A stretch of DNA of 64,000 bases from Lachnospiraceae bacterium (GCA_021628825.1 JAJXRY010000002.1:1364001-1428000), one strand, 5' to 3'. Positions 29,903 to 38,613 are shown, counted from the first letter of the stretch. Program-made: numbers and translations. The notes: generated from the sequence alone by a model not told the origin.

Positions 29903-31285
29903 ATGAAGCGATTGCAGCAACGATTATTTAGAACAAGAATTTACTCCAGCGGGATCGGTTTATGTATCCTGATGCTTGCTTTGCTTTCCGGTTGTGCAGG
30001 AGCAGAGAAGACGTTGCTTGATGGTACTTTACAGGGCAGCCTTCCGGTAGAAAGTACAGGCTTAACGATTCAGAAGACGATTTCTGCTTCAGCAGATTCC
30101 GGTCTGGAAGAGGCTGATCCGGCAGATGCCAATCAGGAAAATTCAGAGGGAAAGTTAGCACAAGGGCTGTCAGAGAATACACTGTCAGAATCCGAAGAGG
30201 AAGCAACCGGGGCAGGAACTGAATACAGGATTGTGATGGTCGGGGATGTGCTTTTGCACGCACCGGTAGAAGAAAGCTGCAGGAGACCGGATGGAAGCTA
30301 TAACTATGATTCTTTGTTTGCACATACAAATGAGGAAATTTCGGCGGCAGATCTGGCACTTGTGAATCAGGAGGTGATTATCGGCGGCTCTGAACTTGGA
30401 ATTTCCGGATATCCCTGCTTCAATGCAGACTTTAGCCTCTGTGATTCTCTGGCGAGTACCGGATTTAACGTGATCTGTCATGCGACAAATCATGCGCTGG
30501 ACAAGGGCCGGGCAGGGCTTATAAGCTGTGCACAGCATTGGAGAGAGCAATATCCACAGATTACTGTTCTGGGGATTCATGATACTGCGGATACCGCAAC
30601 ATCATGTGGTGCTGATCCGGTAATTATCGAGCTGCCGGAGTTATGCATTGCTGTTTTGAACTATACCTATGGAACGAACGGTATTCCCCTTCCTGAAGAC
30701 ATGCCATATGCGGTAGATCTGCTTAATGAGGAACAGGTGGCGGCTGATCTTCGCAGAGCAGAGGAACTGGCAGATTTTACCATTGTCTGTCCGCACTGGG
30801 GAACAGAATACCGGCTTACCCCGGATGCTTCACAGGAAAAGTGGGTTCAGATTTTTCTGGAAAACGGTGCGGATCTGGTTCTTGGTACGCATCCCCATGT
30901 GATTGAGCCAATCGAATGGGTTACAGATCCTGAGAATGGTCATGAAATGCTGGTCTATTATTCGCTTGGTAATTTTGTGAACTGGACATCAGGAACCGGT
31001 GAAGGTGTTGCAAACCGCATGGTAGGTGGTATGGCAGAGGTCACTATTACAATGAACGATGTAGGAGAAGCTGAGATTACCGATTATGGAGTACGTCCCT
31101 TAGTCAGCCATGTGACAGCAGGATCTGGCGGCGTGACAACCTATTTTCTGGAGGATTATACACAGGAACTGGAAGCACAAAATGAGATCACCTTACAGGA
31201 TTCGGATTTTTCCCTGGAATATTGTATTAATCTGTGCGATTCCGTATGGGGAGATCTGTGGAAAAAGAGTATTTGTAATTTTTAG
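29903..31285 (+). CDS. CapA-family lipoprotein, intact
   Basis: 460 aa. Signal peptide with TM segment and lipobox LLSGCAG (Cys about 31), a Ser/Glu-rich linker to about 105, then the CapA fold: MVGDVLLHAPVEES, LVNQEVIIGG, CHATNHALDKG, YTYGTNG, PHWGTEYRL, LGTHPHVIEP, YYSLGNFVNWT. Start ATG 29903 is preferred over an upstream in-frame start because GGAAAGGA lies 8 nt before it. Anchored outside the membrane; the family is linked to poly-gamma-glutamate or cell-wall metabolism, but no pgsBC/capBC genes are near, so the substrate is open. Paralogue of the broken gene at 1-1422. Confidence 0.85.
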   Translation: MKRLQQRLFRTRIYSSGIGLCILMLALLSGCAGAEKTLLDGTLQGSLPVESTGLTIQKTISASADSGLEEADPADANQENSEGKLAQGLSENTLSESEEEATGAGTEYRIVMVGDVLLHAPVEESCRRPDGSYNYDSLFAHTNEEISAADLALVNQEVIIGGSELGISGYPCFNADFSLCDSLASTGFNVICHATNHALDKGRAGLISCAQHWREQYPQITVLGIHDTADTATSCGADPVIIELPELCIAVLNYTYGTNGIPLPEDMPYAVDLLNEEQVAADLRRAEELADFTIVCPHWGTEYRLTPDASQEKWVQIFLENGADLVLGTHPHVIEPIEWVTDPENGHEMLVYYSLGNFVNWTSGTGEGVANRMVGGMAEVTITMNDVGEAEITDYGVRPLVSHVTAGSGGVTTYFLEDYTQELEAQNEITLQDSDFSLEYCINLCDSVWGDLWKKSICNF

Positions 31286-31288
31286 CTA

Positions 31289-31317
31289 TTGACATACGAC
31301 ATTTCGCATGTTATATT
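31289..31317 (+). promoter_or_regulatory. Promoter of the Rpn-family gene
   Basis: TTGACA (31289-31294), 17-nt spacer, TATATT (31312-31317), near consensus for the housekeeping sigma factor. It leaves a leader of about 235 nt before ATG 31558. That leader holds a GAAC/GTTC hairpin followed by T6 near 31511-31532, a possible attenuator. Confidence 0.65.
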
Positions 31318-31557
31318 CTTTGCAAAGCATATATTTCAAATAAATAAATCTGAATCGTCCGTGTCTGATGCGGATGAATTTCGAAGATATTCATAGAAAG
31401 GAACGATACTGAAATACATGCTTTTTAAATCACATTCAAACAATTGAAAAAAAGCGGGACGAAGGAAAAACAGACGCTGGTTTGTATGAACAGGGATGAA
31501 CGTTTATATGGAACGTTGACCGGTTCGTTTTTTATCTTCCCGTAAAGGGAGGAAGAT

Positions 31558-32652
31558 ATGGGAGAAGTAAAAGTAACCAAAGAAGTGACAGAGGGAGTAA
31601 CAAAAACAGCAGAAGTAACAGCAAAGGCAGTAGAAGCAACAGGGAAAACAGTCAAAGAAATAGCAAGAGAAATAAAAGTACAAAGAAATTATAAAGATAC
31701 GGTAAGCCGGATGCTGTTCCGGGAACCGGAGAATGCGCTGTCTTTATATAATGCTTTAAATGGAACAAGTTATACGGATGCTTCACAGATTACATTTAAT
31801 ATGTTAGACAATGCAATCTATATGGGGATGCAGAATGACATTTCATTTTTGATTATGAATGAAGTCAACCTGTATGAGCATCAGTCTACTTATAATCTGA
31901 ATATGCCCTTACGGGATTTGTTTTATGTGGCAGAACTGCTGCAGGTTTATGTGAAAGATCAATCGTTGTACAGTTCCAAATTAATTAAGTTACCAACACC
32001 GCATTTTGTGGTATTCTATAATGGAATAGAAAGCAAACCGGAAAAAGCGGATCCTGAGACTATCGGAAGCATTTGAAGTACCAACGGATGATCCGGAACT
32101 GGAATTAAAGGTAACGATACTGAACATTAATCCTAAGATGAATGAAGAATTGAAGGGAAAATGTCCGGTGTTAAAGCAATATACACAGTATGTAGAGCAG
32201 GTCCGGTACAACAGTGCAAATATGCCATTGGAACAGGCTGTAGAAGAGGCGATCGAATATTGTGTCAGACATGATATATTGAAGGATTTTTTTGTTAAAG
32301 CAAAAGAGCAGAGGTAGTCAAGATGAGTATTTTTTTGAATATGATGAAGAACGTGAAATTGAGTTGATTCGGAGAGATGAACGTGAAATCGGAGAGCAGA
32401 TTGGAAAAGAGATCGGACAAGAAATTGGAGCTCGGAAGGAACGTCAAAATACACAGAAAATCCTGAAAGAAGAGAGACGGAAAGCCCAGCAGGAACTAGA
32501 CAAAAAGTCAGGAGAATGCTATTCAATCAATGATTTCTCTTTGCCGGAGATTGGGTGGAACAAGAGAGCAGGCAATAGAAGAATTACAGGAAAATTATGG
32601 TCTGACCAAAGAGAAGGCAGAAGAGAAGGTAAAGATTTATTGGAAGGAATGA
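31558..32652 (+). CDS. Rpn-family recombination-promoting nuclease/putative transposase, frameshifted
   Basis: About 363 aa, PD-(D/E)XK nuclease of the Rpn/YhgA type, abundant in Lachnospiraceae. Recognised blocks: YKDTVSRMLFREPENALSLY, NDISFLIMNEVNLYEHQSTY, MPLRDLFYVAELLQVYV, LKGKCPVLKQYTQYVEQVR, FEYDEEREIELIR; the last of these leads into a repetitive EIG(E/Q) helix. The N-terminal 45 residues (repeats of TK, VT, EVT) form a low-complexity, highly charged extension not usual in the family. Several frame changes occur (near 32055, 32300, 32520, 32565). Start ATG 31558 with GGGAGGAAG. Such genes often mark accessory regions. Confidence 0.78.
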
Positions 32653-32658
32653 GCAAAA

Positions 32659-33026
32659 TCATATCCTGCCGATAACGTTATATATTATTTCTAAATTTCT
32701 TGATAAATCATTCATTACTTCCATTCGATGCCCTACATTTTTTTCAATATAGCAATTGATGTTTTCAGCTTCGCATAATGACTTTACTATATTCCACTCT
32801 ATTATTCGGTCCTTTGTTCCTAAAGAAACCAAAAAGAATATTATTGTCTTTTTTTAATATATCTAAGGGTATCTTCAATTGGAGTAAAAAAAGTATTAAT
32901 TGGACATTTAGATTGTATATCTCTTTTATTTTACAAGCAACAACTGTTCCAATGCTTTTTGCCAATAAATACGATGTCATCATATTTGCTAAGATTTAAT
33001 GCATCTAGTACCATATAAAAAAACAA
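32659..33026 (-). pseudogene. 5'-truncated alpha/beta hydrolase
   Basis: Assembling the minus-strand frames gives a C-terminal hydrolase segment with a GKSIG nucleophile elbow (GxSxG), VSLGTKDRII with the acid Asp, and EKNVGHRMEVM with the catalytic His; it ends EIIYNVIGRI at 32659. The order Ser-Asp-His and spacing fit the fold. The gene loses its 5' end near 33026, four bases from a copy of the tRNA-Leu 3' end (33030-33048), as if cut by an insertion there. Frame changes near 32930, 32895 and 32815. The remaining 560 nt between the Rpn gene and the coiled-coil gene contain only this and the repeat. Confidence 0.55.
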
Positions 33027-33029
33027 AAC

Positions 33030-33048
33030 GCGGAAGATGGGGCTTGAA
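33030..33048 (-). repeat. tRNA-Leu 3'-end copy (attachment-site-like)
   Basis: On the minus strand TTCAAGCCCCATCTTCCGC, which equals the last 19 nt of the tRNA-Leu gene at 34750-34832 except for one base. Same orientation as the tRNA gene. Such copies are typical left ends of elements integrated in a tRNA gene. Confidence 0.7.
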
Positions 33049-33158
33049 GATTAAGAGAGTCCTGAAAGTATTGTAGTAGGAGGGGTTCGGCACATCGTTT
33101 TTAAGTGTAACTCAGTTTGTAACCAGAACTATTACTTTTTTATAAAATAATATTCCTA

Positions 33159-33188
33159 TTTGCATAACTAAACTAATGGAATTATAAT
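33159..33188 (+). promoter_or_regulatory. Promoter of the coiled-coil gene
   Basis: TTTGCA (33159-33164), 18-nt spacer, TATAAT (33183-33188). The -10 is perfect, the -35 moderate. Confidence 0.45.
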
Positions 33189-33212
33189 CATTCATATAGG
33201 AACAGGGGGATA

Positions 33213-33814
33213 AAAAAATAATAAAAATCATTACCAATTATTTTAGCAATTTTTAGTTTTTCGTATCTATAACAGGAAATGTCCTCTTATATTCTAAATT
33301 GAAATCAGCAAATACAGAGAATCAAAACCTGAATGCTACTGTATCAGAAATTCAGTCTTCCATGAACAATCTGGAAAACCAGATATCCGAAGTCCAAACA
33401 GACCTTTCAGATACAAACACCAAAAACGAAGAATTACAATCCGAAAATGAATCCCTGCAATCAGAGATAGAGTCATTACAGGCAGAACAAATAGAAAAGG
33501 TAAAAAAAGCTGGAACAACAGGAAACAACCAAAGTAGAGTTTACAGAAGAGAGATATCAGTACTTTTTCTAAAATGATGCAGGAAGATCCAGAGAATAAA
33601 ACAGGCTGGCAGGATGATTATTCTTATGATGAGGTAGTAGAATACATAACAAGGGATGTTATGAAAGATATGCCGAGTGGTGGTTCCAGTGGACACATTG
33701 ATGCTCCTGCTCCCGAAGGAAGTGCACCAAGTAACGCAAATGAAATTGGTGACGGTGGTATTGATTTTTAGTGGACCAAGAGACCCTAGTGGTATAGGTG
33801 TAGTTATTCAATAA
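33213..33814 (+). CDS. Small membrane-anchored coiled-coil protein
   Basis: About 195 aa once frame errors are bridged. One N-terminal TM helix (ILAIFSFSVSITGNVLLYS) is followed by a long heptad region rich in Gln, Asn, Ser and Glu (about 30-90), a globular part with GWQDDYSYDEVVEYITRDVM, a flexible Gly/Ser/Pro-rich stretch and a C-terminus GPRDPSGIGVV. Type of protein: inner-membrane or surface stalk; no known family recognised. The start codon is not clear: a strong AGGGGGA precedes 33213, but no ATG follows, so a base is probably lost there. Frame changes near 33260, 33500, 33765. It belongs to the tRNA-flanked segment. Confidence 0.55.
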
Positions 33815-33935
33815 TATGGTGTAATAGGTGCTTGAATAGTGGTAGAATGTCTGATATGATAAAAAAATAAAGATGTAGGTCAAGAATGACACGTCTATAG
33901 TAAAAATTTTTTTATATGTCTTTACAAAAAAAGTG

Positions 33936-34082
33936 TTGACGTTATGCAAGGCAAATGATAACTTTATATATGTGAAAAGTAATAAAAAGAGCGTTACCGT
34001 AAAGAAACGGTTCGCCCAAGTTAATAGTTACTATTTAAAAAAAGCAACCTATTCCTTTGGTCGAGGGCGGTTGCTTTTTTGA
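33936..34082 (+). ncRNA. Candidate antitoxin RNA convergent with a small membrane peptide gene
   Basis: A promoter TTGACG (33936-33941), 17 nt, TAACTT (33959-33964) would start an RNA of about 110 nt that ends at the hairpin 34037-34081. It contains a GCG..ACCGT / ACGGT..CGC stem-loop (33991-34015) and no open frame. Its 3' end is antisense to the 3' end of the peptide gene at 34049-34183. Layout as in TxpA/RatA-type type I systems. Existence of the RNA is inferred. Confidence 0.5.
34037..34081. terminator. Bidirectional terminator shared by toxin mRNA and antitoxin RNA
   Basis: AAAAAAGCAACC / GGTTGCTTTTTT, 12 perfect pairs with a 19-nt loop; A and T runs on both sides allow termination in both directions. 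The stop codon of the minus-strand peptide gene is in the stem/loop. Confidence 0.8.
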
Positions 34083-34183
34083 TGTTTATCTTTTCTGCAA
34101 GTCTGAATAATACTGACAAGCGTAACAATTATGCTGATAACTGTTACAACAATACCAATGACACTCACAGTAATTTCTGGCAT
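34049..34183 (-). CDS. Small hydrophobic peptide, candidate type I toxin
   Basis: 44 aa: a short acidic start (MPEIT), one TM helix of Val/Ile (VSVIGIVVTVISIIVTLVSI), then a basic tail CRKDKHQKSNRPRPKE. This layout is that of type I toxins (TxpA, BsrG, Fst): a single helix plus a positively charged end that depolarises the membrane. A strong GGAGGTGG stands at 34220-34229, followed by ATG 34214 and a short leader frame (MENITKGT) that stops 5 nt before ATG 34183. Either translation re-initiates at 34183 or one base is missing and the two are joined. A hairpin AAAATGT/ACATTTT lies further upstream (34247-34263). Confidence 0.55.
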   Translation of the reverse strand: MPEITVSVIGIVVTVISIIVTLVSIIQTCRKDKHQKSNRPRPKE

Positions 34184-34480
34184 CAAATTATGTACCTTTC
34201 GTTATATTTTCCATTTGTACCACCTCCTAAAATACAGGAAGTTCTCAAAATGTCAAACATTTTGGCGAGAGAAGAACCACTACCCGTTTGAGTAACGCTC
34301 ATTCTTATATGATACTCTAAGATGGGATTGAAGTAAACAGAATTATAACAAGAAACATATAAAAATACAAAAACATGAATTTGTAAAGTTTATCAGACCA
34401 TTTCAAATTAGAAGCTGACTTGAAATTCTAAATTCCAGTGCACAGGTAAATTCCAAGGTTTTTAGGCTAAACATAACAAT

Positions 34481-34493
34481 GTGGAAGATGGGG
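34481..34493 (-). repeat. Partial tRNA-Leu 3'-end copy
   Basis: GTGGAAGATGGGG on the plus strand, 11 of 13 matching the tRNA 3' end at 34750-34762; same orientation as the copies at 33030 and 34579. Confidence 0.5.
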
Positions 34494-34573
34494 TGCACGA
34501 GGTCCGGTGGACCTCGGTTTTGCACCGACCGGAGCGAAGCGGAGACCTTGGACTTCATGATGAAAAATTTGAG
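34494..34573. repeat. Structured unit A behind a tRNA-end copy
   Basis: GGTGCA..TGCACC encloses a perfect GAGGTCC-GGT-GGACCTC hairpin (34492-34527), followed by CGACCG and GGAGACCTTGGAC. Unit B at 34590-34676 has the same start and the same GGAGACCTTGGAC end but an unrelated hairpin. No coding potential seen. Confidence 0.5.
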
Positions 34574-34578
34574 AAATT

Positions 34579-34591
34579 GCGGAAGATGGGG
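34579..34591 (-). repeat. Partial tRNA-Leu 3'-end copy
   Basis: GCGGAAGATGGGG, 12 of 13 matching the tRNA 3' end, in front of structured unit B. Confidence 0.5.
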
Positions 34592-34708
34592 TGAGGAGGA
34601 AAGAAAAAAAGGTTCAGGGAACCTTTTTTTCCTCCGAACTCGACCGACGAGGCATGATCATGCCGAGGAGACCTTGGACCTTGGGTTCAAGGGACTCCTC
34701 GGCATAAA
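34592..34708. repeat. Structured unit B behind a tRNA-end copy
   Basis: A long hairpin AAAAAAAGGTTC-AGG-GAACCTTTTTTT flanked by GGAGGAAAG/CCTCC, then CGACCG, a perfect palindrome GGCATGATCATGCC (34652-34665) and GGAGACCTTGGAC. CTCCTCGGCA near 34695-34704 repeats the complement of the palindrome flank. Built like unit A; nothing coding. Confidence 0.5.
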
Positions 34709-34711
34709 TCA

Positions 34712-34741
34712 AAAAGACTCAGGTTAAAACCTGAGTCTTTT
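34712..34741 (-). terminator. Terminator of the tRNA-Leu gene
   Basis: AAAAGACTCAGGTT / AACCTGAGTCTTTT perfect hairpin directly 3' of the tRNA on the minus strand, followed by TTGATTTAT. Confidence 0.8.
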
Positions 34742-34749
34742 GATTTTAT

Positions 34750-34832
34750 GCGGAAGATGGGACTTGAACCCACACGGTATTGCTACCACAAGATCCTTAG
34801 TCTTGCTCGTCTGCCAGTTCCGACACTTCCGC
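34750..34832 (-). tRNA. tRNA-Leu (anticodon AAG)
   Basis: Acceptor GCGGAAG pairs with CTTCCGC; anticodon stem CAAGA/TCTTG with loop CTAAGGA gives anticodon AAG (reads CUU). A long variable arm (GGTAGCAATACC) marks class II tRNA-Leu. The T loop is TTCAAGT. CCA is not encoded. The 3' end is copied at 33030-33048, so the gene has likely served as an integration site. Confidence 0.93.
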
Positions 34833-34911
34833 TTGACTTACGCCACGAATGATATATTACCATCTTATATGGTTTTTAGTCAAGAAATTTTTGCAAAAAT
34901 TTCACTTTTTC

Positions 34912-35421
34912 TTAAAAACTTTGGAACAGTCCAATAGCTGGTGGTAAATACGTGAAGAGAACAAAACATAGGAGTAACAGGATAACGGTTATCATAAGCG
35001 GGAAGGTAAAGGTACGGAAACGGCATGAGAGCGTGAGCCGGTACACGATCCGGAAGGCGCACAGGACACTGGCTATAAAGGTTGCAATATCCAGTGCCAT
35101 TACATTTTTCCCAAGAATGCCGCTGTAGGTGTAAAAGAACACCGGAATGAGAAAGGTTCCCGCGAGAATTCCACAGCACAGCGCGGATGTGATACAGGGA
35201 TATTCCTGCTTCAGTCCCTGATTCATATAAAGCGCATACAGAAACATAGGGAAAAACAAAAGCTTCATATGCTCCCAGGTGGATTCGCTCACCGGTACAA
35301 GAAAACCGACCAGCGTGTTTTGTCCGCTCCAGTCGTACACAAAGTGCGAGATCGTTCCAAGCACGAGGACAAAAACAATTCCAATGATCGTGGTTGATTT
35401 TAAAATATTGTCTGAGTTCAT
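34912..35421 (-). CDS. DUF6512-type membrane protein
   Basis: 169 aa, intact, five TM helices. FLVPVSESTWEHMKLLFFPM after the first helices is the hallmark of this small membrane family of unknown function. Start ATG 35421, minus strand. It is divergent from the ABC exporter operon and about 80 nt from the tRNA gene. No signal for function. Confidence 0.7.
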   Translation of the reverse strand: MNSDNILKSTTIIGIVFVLVLGTISHFVYDWSGQNTLVGFLVPVSESTWEHMKLLFFPMFLYALYMNQGLKQEYPCITSALCCGILAGTFLIPVFFYTYSGILGKNVMALDIATFIASVLCAFRIVYRLTLSCRFRTFTFPLMITVILLLLCFVLFTYLPPAIGLFQSF

Positions 35422-35509
35422 AATTTTTCATGTTTCTAGTATATGTAAAAAAATCCGGTAATTAGTCCTCAAATACATTATCTTATATCATTAAAAAGTG
35501 GAAAAGATA

Positions 35510-35542
35510 TTGACAATCATTAGCGGTTAGCCTAAACTAACC
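35510..35542 (+). promoter_or_regulatory. Promoter overlapped by a DtxR/IdeR-like box
   Basis: TTGACA (35510-35515), 17 nt, TAAACT (35533-35538). Over the -10 lies GGTTAGCCTAAACTAACC (35525-35542, inverted GGTTAG/CTAACC). The 19-mer 35522-35540 matches 15 of 19 positions of the DtxR consensus TTAGGTTAGCCTAACCTAA. A metal-loaded DtxR-type repressor would block the promoter. Confidence 0.65.
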
Positions 35543-35561
35543 ACAGAGGGAGGATAAAATA

Positions 35562-36263
35562 ATGTTTTTGGAAATAAATGGAATAAAAAAGAACTTTGGC
35601 GAGGGAGACAGTCTTGTGGAAGTCCTGAAAGGGATTGATTTATCCGTGGAGAAGGGAGAGTTTTTGCGTATTGCTCGGCCCCTCCGGATCAGGCAAGTCA
35701 ACCCCTTTTTAAACATTATAGGAGGAATTGACCGGGTAGATGAGGGCAGTATCACCATCAACGGAGAAAAGACCGAGGATATGAATGAAAAGCGCCTGAC
35801 CATGTACCGGAGAAAGCACCTTGGCTACATCTTCCAGATGTATAACCTGATTCCCAATCTTACCGTACAGGAAAATATTGAGGTGGGCGCTTACTTAAGT
35901 GAGCATCCTCTGGACGTAGGAGAACTGATTGAGACACTGGGGCTTACCCAGCATAAGCACAAGCTCCCGAACCAGTTATCCGGAGGACAGCAGCAGCGCT
36001 GTGCGATCGGACGTGCGATTGTGAAGAATCCGGATATCCTGCTTTGTGATGAGCCGACCGGGGCATTGGATTACAATACATCGAAGGAAATTCTGAAGCT
36101 CATTGAGACTGTGAACCGGAAGTATGGAAATACCGTCATTATGGTTACCCACAACGATGCAATCAAGAATATGGCAGACCGTGTGGTGAAGCTTCGTGAC
36201 GGACAGATCCGTAAGAATTACCTGAACGAAGAAAAAATGAAAGCCGAAGATCTCGACTGGTAA
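35562..36263 (+). CDS. ABC transporter ATPase (MacB/LolD type)
   Basis: 233 aa, energises the next-door FtsX-type permease. LSGGQQQR signature, Walker B ILLCDEPTGALD, Q-loop YIFQMYNLIPNLT and H-loop MVTHN are visible. Walker A seems absent in the main frame, but three inserted bases (near 35661, 35702 and 35706) hide it: in the shifted frame 35660-35705 reads LLGPSGSGKST. Net length is unchanged, so the frame recovers. Start ATG 35562 after GGGAGG. Controlled by the metal-type box above. Confidence 0.88.
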   Translation: MFLEINGIKKNFGEGDSLVEVLKGIDLSVEKGEFLRIARPLRIRQVNPFLNIIGGIDRVDEGSITINGEKTEDMNEKRLTMYRRKHLGYIFQMYNLIPNLTVQENIEVGAYLSEHPLDVGELIETLGLTQHKHKLPNQLSGGQQQRCAIGRAIVKNPDILLCDEPTGALDYNTSKEILKLIETVNRKYGNTVIMVTHNDAIKNMADRVVKLRDGQIRKNYLNEEKMKAEDLDW

Positions 36264-36274
36264 GGAGGCAGACC

Positions 36275-38599
36275 ATGAAGAACCCATTAAATAAGCGCCT
36301 CCCAAGGGAGATCCGGGAGGACTTTGGAAAGTATCTGGTGATCTTTTTGCTGCTGGTGTTAAGCATAGGACTTATTTCCGGATTTCTGGTAGCAGACAAC
36401 AGCATGATCAGGGCCTACAATGACGGATTTGAAAAATACAACGTAGAAAACGGGCATTTTCTTACGGAACGTAAGATGAACAAGGCACAGAAAAAGACTG
36501 TGGAAACGAACGGAATTACCCTGTATGACCAGTTTTATGTTGAGCAGGAGGCTGACTTTGGTGCGAAGGTGAGAATTTATACCGATCGGAATGAGGTAAA
36601 CACGGTCTGTCTGATGAAGGGAATGCTTCCTGTAAAGGAAAATGAAATTGCACTGGACCGTATGTTTGCGGATAATCACGAATTGACAACGGGAGATACG
36701 ATCCTTCTTGCAGACAAAGAGTACACGATTACCGGTCTGGTGGCCCTGCCGGATTACAGTTGTCTGTTTGAAAAGAACAGCGATTCCATGTTTGACGCGA
36801 TGCTGTTTGGTGTTGCAATCGTTTCGAGCGATGCCTTCGCGCAATTTGCGGAGGAAGAACTGAATTATGATTATGCTTGGAAATATCATACGGAGCCGCA
36901 AAAATGAGGCAGAAGAAAAGAAGGTTTCAGAGGATTTGATGAGTGCGGTCAATGAGGAAGTTACCCTTAAGGATTACATACCGCGTTTCGAAAATCAGGC
37001 CATTAATTTTACAGGAGAGGACATAGGCAGTGACCGTGCCATGATGATCGTTCTTCTTTATATGGTCATTGCCATTATGGCATTTGTGTTTGCTATTACC
37101 ACGTCAAACACGATTGAAAAAGAGGCAAATGTGATCGGAACGCTTCGTGCAAGCGGTTATACGAGGGGAGAACTGATTCGTCACTATATGGCAATGCCCT
37201 GCATCGTGACTCTGATCAGTGCAGTTCTCGGAAATGTGTTAGGCTATACTGTAATGAAGAACTTTTTGCGCAGGCATGTACTATGGAAGCTACAGCCTGC
37301 CGACCTATGAAACGGTCTGGAATGCAGAAGCTTTTCTTGAAACAACCGTGGTCCCGGTAGTGCTTATGGTACTCATTAATTTCTGGATTCTGCACCGGAA
37401 GCTGAAATTGAGCCCGTTGCAGTTTCTGCGCAGGGATCTTTCACGGAAGAAGAAAAAGGAGAGCAGTGCGGCTTAATCCTTCCTTACGGTTCTTTACCAG
37501 GTTCCGGATCCGTGTGCTTTTTGCAGAATGCGGCAAATTATCTCATCATGTTTATCGGGATCCAGTTTGCCTATATGTTATTGATGTTTGGACTGGTCAT
37601 GCAGCCGATTCTGGAGCACTATCAGGCACTCATCACCGACAATATGATCGCGGATTATCAGTATATCCTGAACATGCCGGTATCGGAGATGAATGAGAAA
37701 TATAAGCTGAAAAATGCTGTTGGCCATGCTGGAGTTTGAGCAGAATGTCGAGACGGAAAATGAGGATGCGGAGAAATTCAGCGCCTATACCCTGCGGACA
37801 ACGGATGAAAGCTATATGCTTGAGGATGTGCTGCTTTATGGAATCGAACCGGACAGCCGCTACGTGCATCTTTCCTTAAAGGAGGATGAGGTTTATGTTT
37901 CTTCTGCCTATGCGGAGAAATTTGGTCTGCAAAAGGGAGATACCATTACGTTAAAGGAAAAGTATGAGGACAAAACCTATACCTTTACGATAACAGGGTT
38001 TTACCCCTATGAAGCAGGTCTTAATGTATTTATGACGCGGGATCACTTAAATGAAGTGTTTGATCTGGGTGACGGCATGTTTGGCGGATATTTCAGCAAC
38101 ACGGAAATTACCGATATTGATGAGAAATATATCGGATCGGTCATTGATCTGGATGCTTTGACGAAGGTCAGCCGCCAGATGGTTCTTTCCATGGGTGAAA
38201 TGATGAAGCTGGTCTGTGGTTTTGCCGTTCTGATCTTTGTCATTCTGGTTTACCTGCTCAGTAAAATTATTATTGAGAAGAATGCACAGTCCATTTCCAT
38301 GACCAAGATTCTGGGATATTCCAGAGGAGAAATTGCACGGCTTTATATCCTGCCGACTTCCATTATGGTGGTGCTTTGTGTACTTATAAGTATTCCGGTT
38401 ACATCGTATGAAATTGGAATCATCTTGTAAAGCTATGATGTCCGGTATGATGACCGGCTGGCTGCCCTACTGGGTGCCAAAGCTGGATTATGCACAGATG
38501 ATCGGCAGCGGACTCCTTTGCTATCTTGTGGTAGCGGTACTGGAATTACGCAGAATCAGCAGAGTGCCGATGGATATGGCGCTTAAGAATGTAGAGTAA
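36275..38599 (+). CDS. FtsX-type ABC permease, multiply frameshifted
   Basis: About 775 aa: N-terminal TM (LVIFLLLVLSIGLISGF), large extracytoplasmic domain, three TM helices (MMIVLLYMVIAIMAFVF...), a second TM (YLIMFIGIQFAYMLLMFG), second extracytoplasmic domain and a final three TM helices ending MALKNVE. This duplicated MacB_PCD/FtsX layout is that of exporters of peptides, lipids or proteins. It has at least six frame errors (about 36890, 37265, 37470, 37515, 37720, 38420), the densest in the window. Start ATG 36275 with AAGGAGG. Substrate unknown; regulation by a metal repressor would suggest siderophore- or metal-linked export (inference). Confidence 0.8.
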
Positions 38600-38613
38600 G
38601 GTAGGTGAAAGAT

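Noticed and set aside
1..31285. Two CapA genes as ends of a transposed segment
   Set aside because: The proteins are clearly diverged and no terminal repeats or transposase were seen; simple paralogy is enough.
31318..31557. Riboswitch in the Rpn leader
   Set aside because: Apart from one terminator-like hairpin I find no conserved core of a known riboswitch class.
34229..34256. TTGACA/TATTTT on the minus strand as promoter of the toxin candidate
   Set aside because: Spacing is acceptable, but transcription would begin inside the ribosome site, so the mRNA would lack it; a promoter further upstream is more likely.
34079..34291. Plus-strand 70-codon frame across the toxin region
   Set aside because: Asn/Asp-rich composition, no ribosome site; it is the complement of the hydrophobic minus-strand peptide.
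35660..35705. ABC ATPase without Walker A (degenerate ATPase)
   Set aside because: The motif GPSGSGKST is present in the neighbouring frame between compensating insertions.
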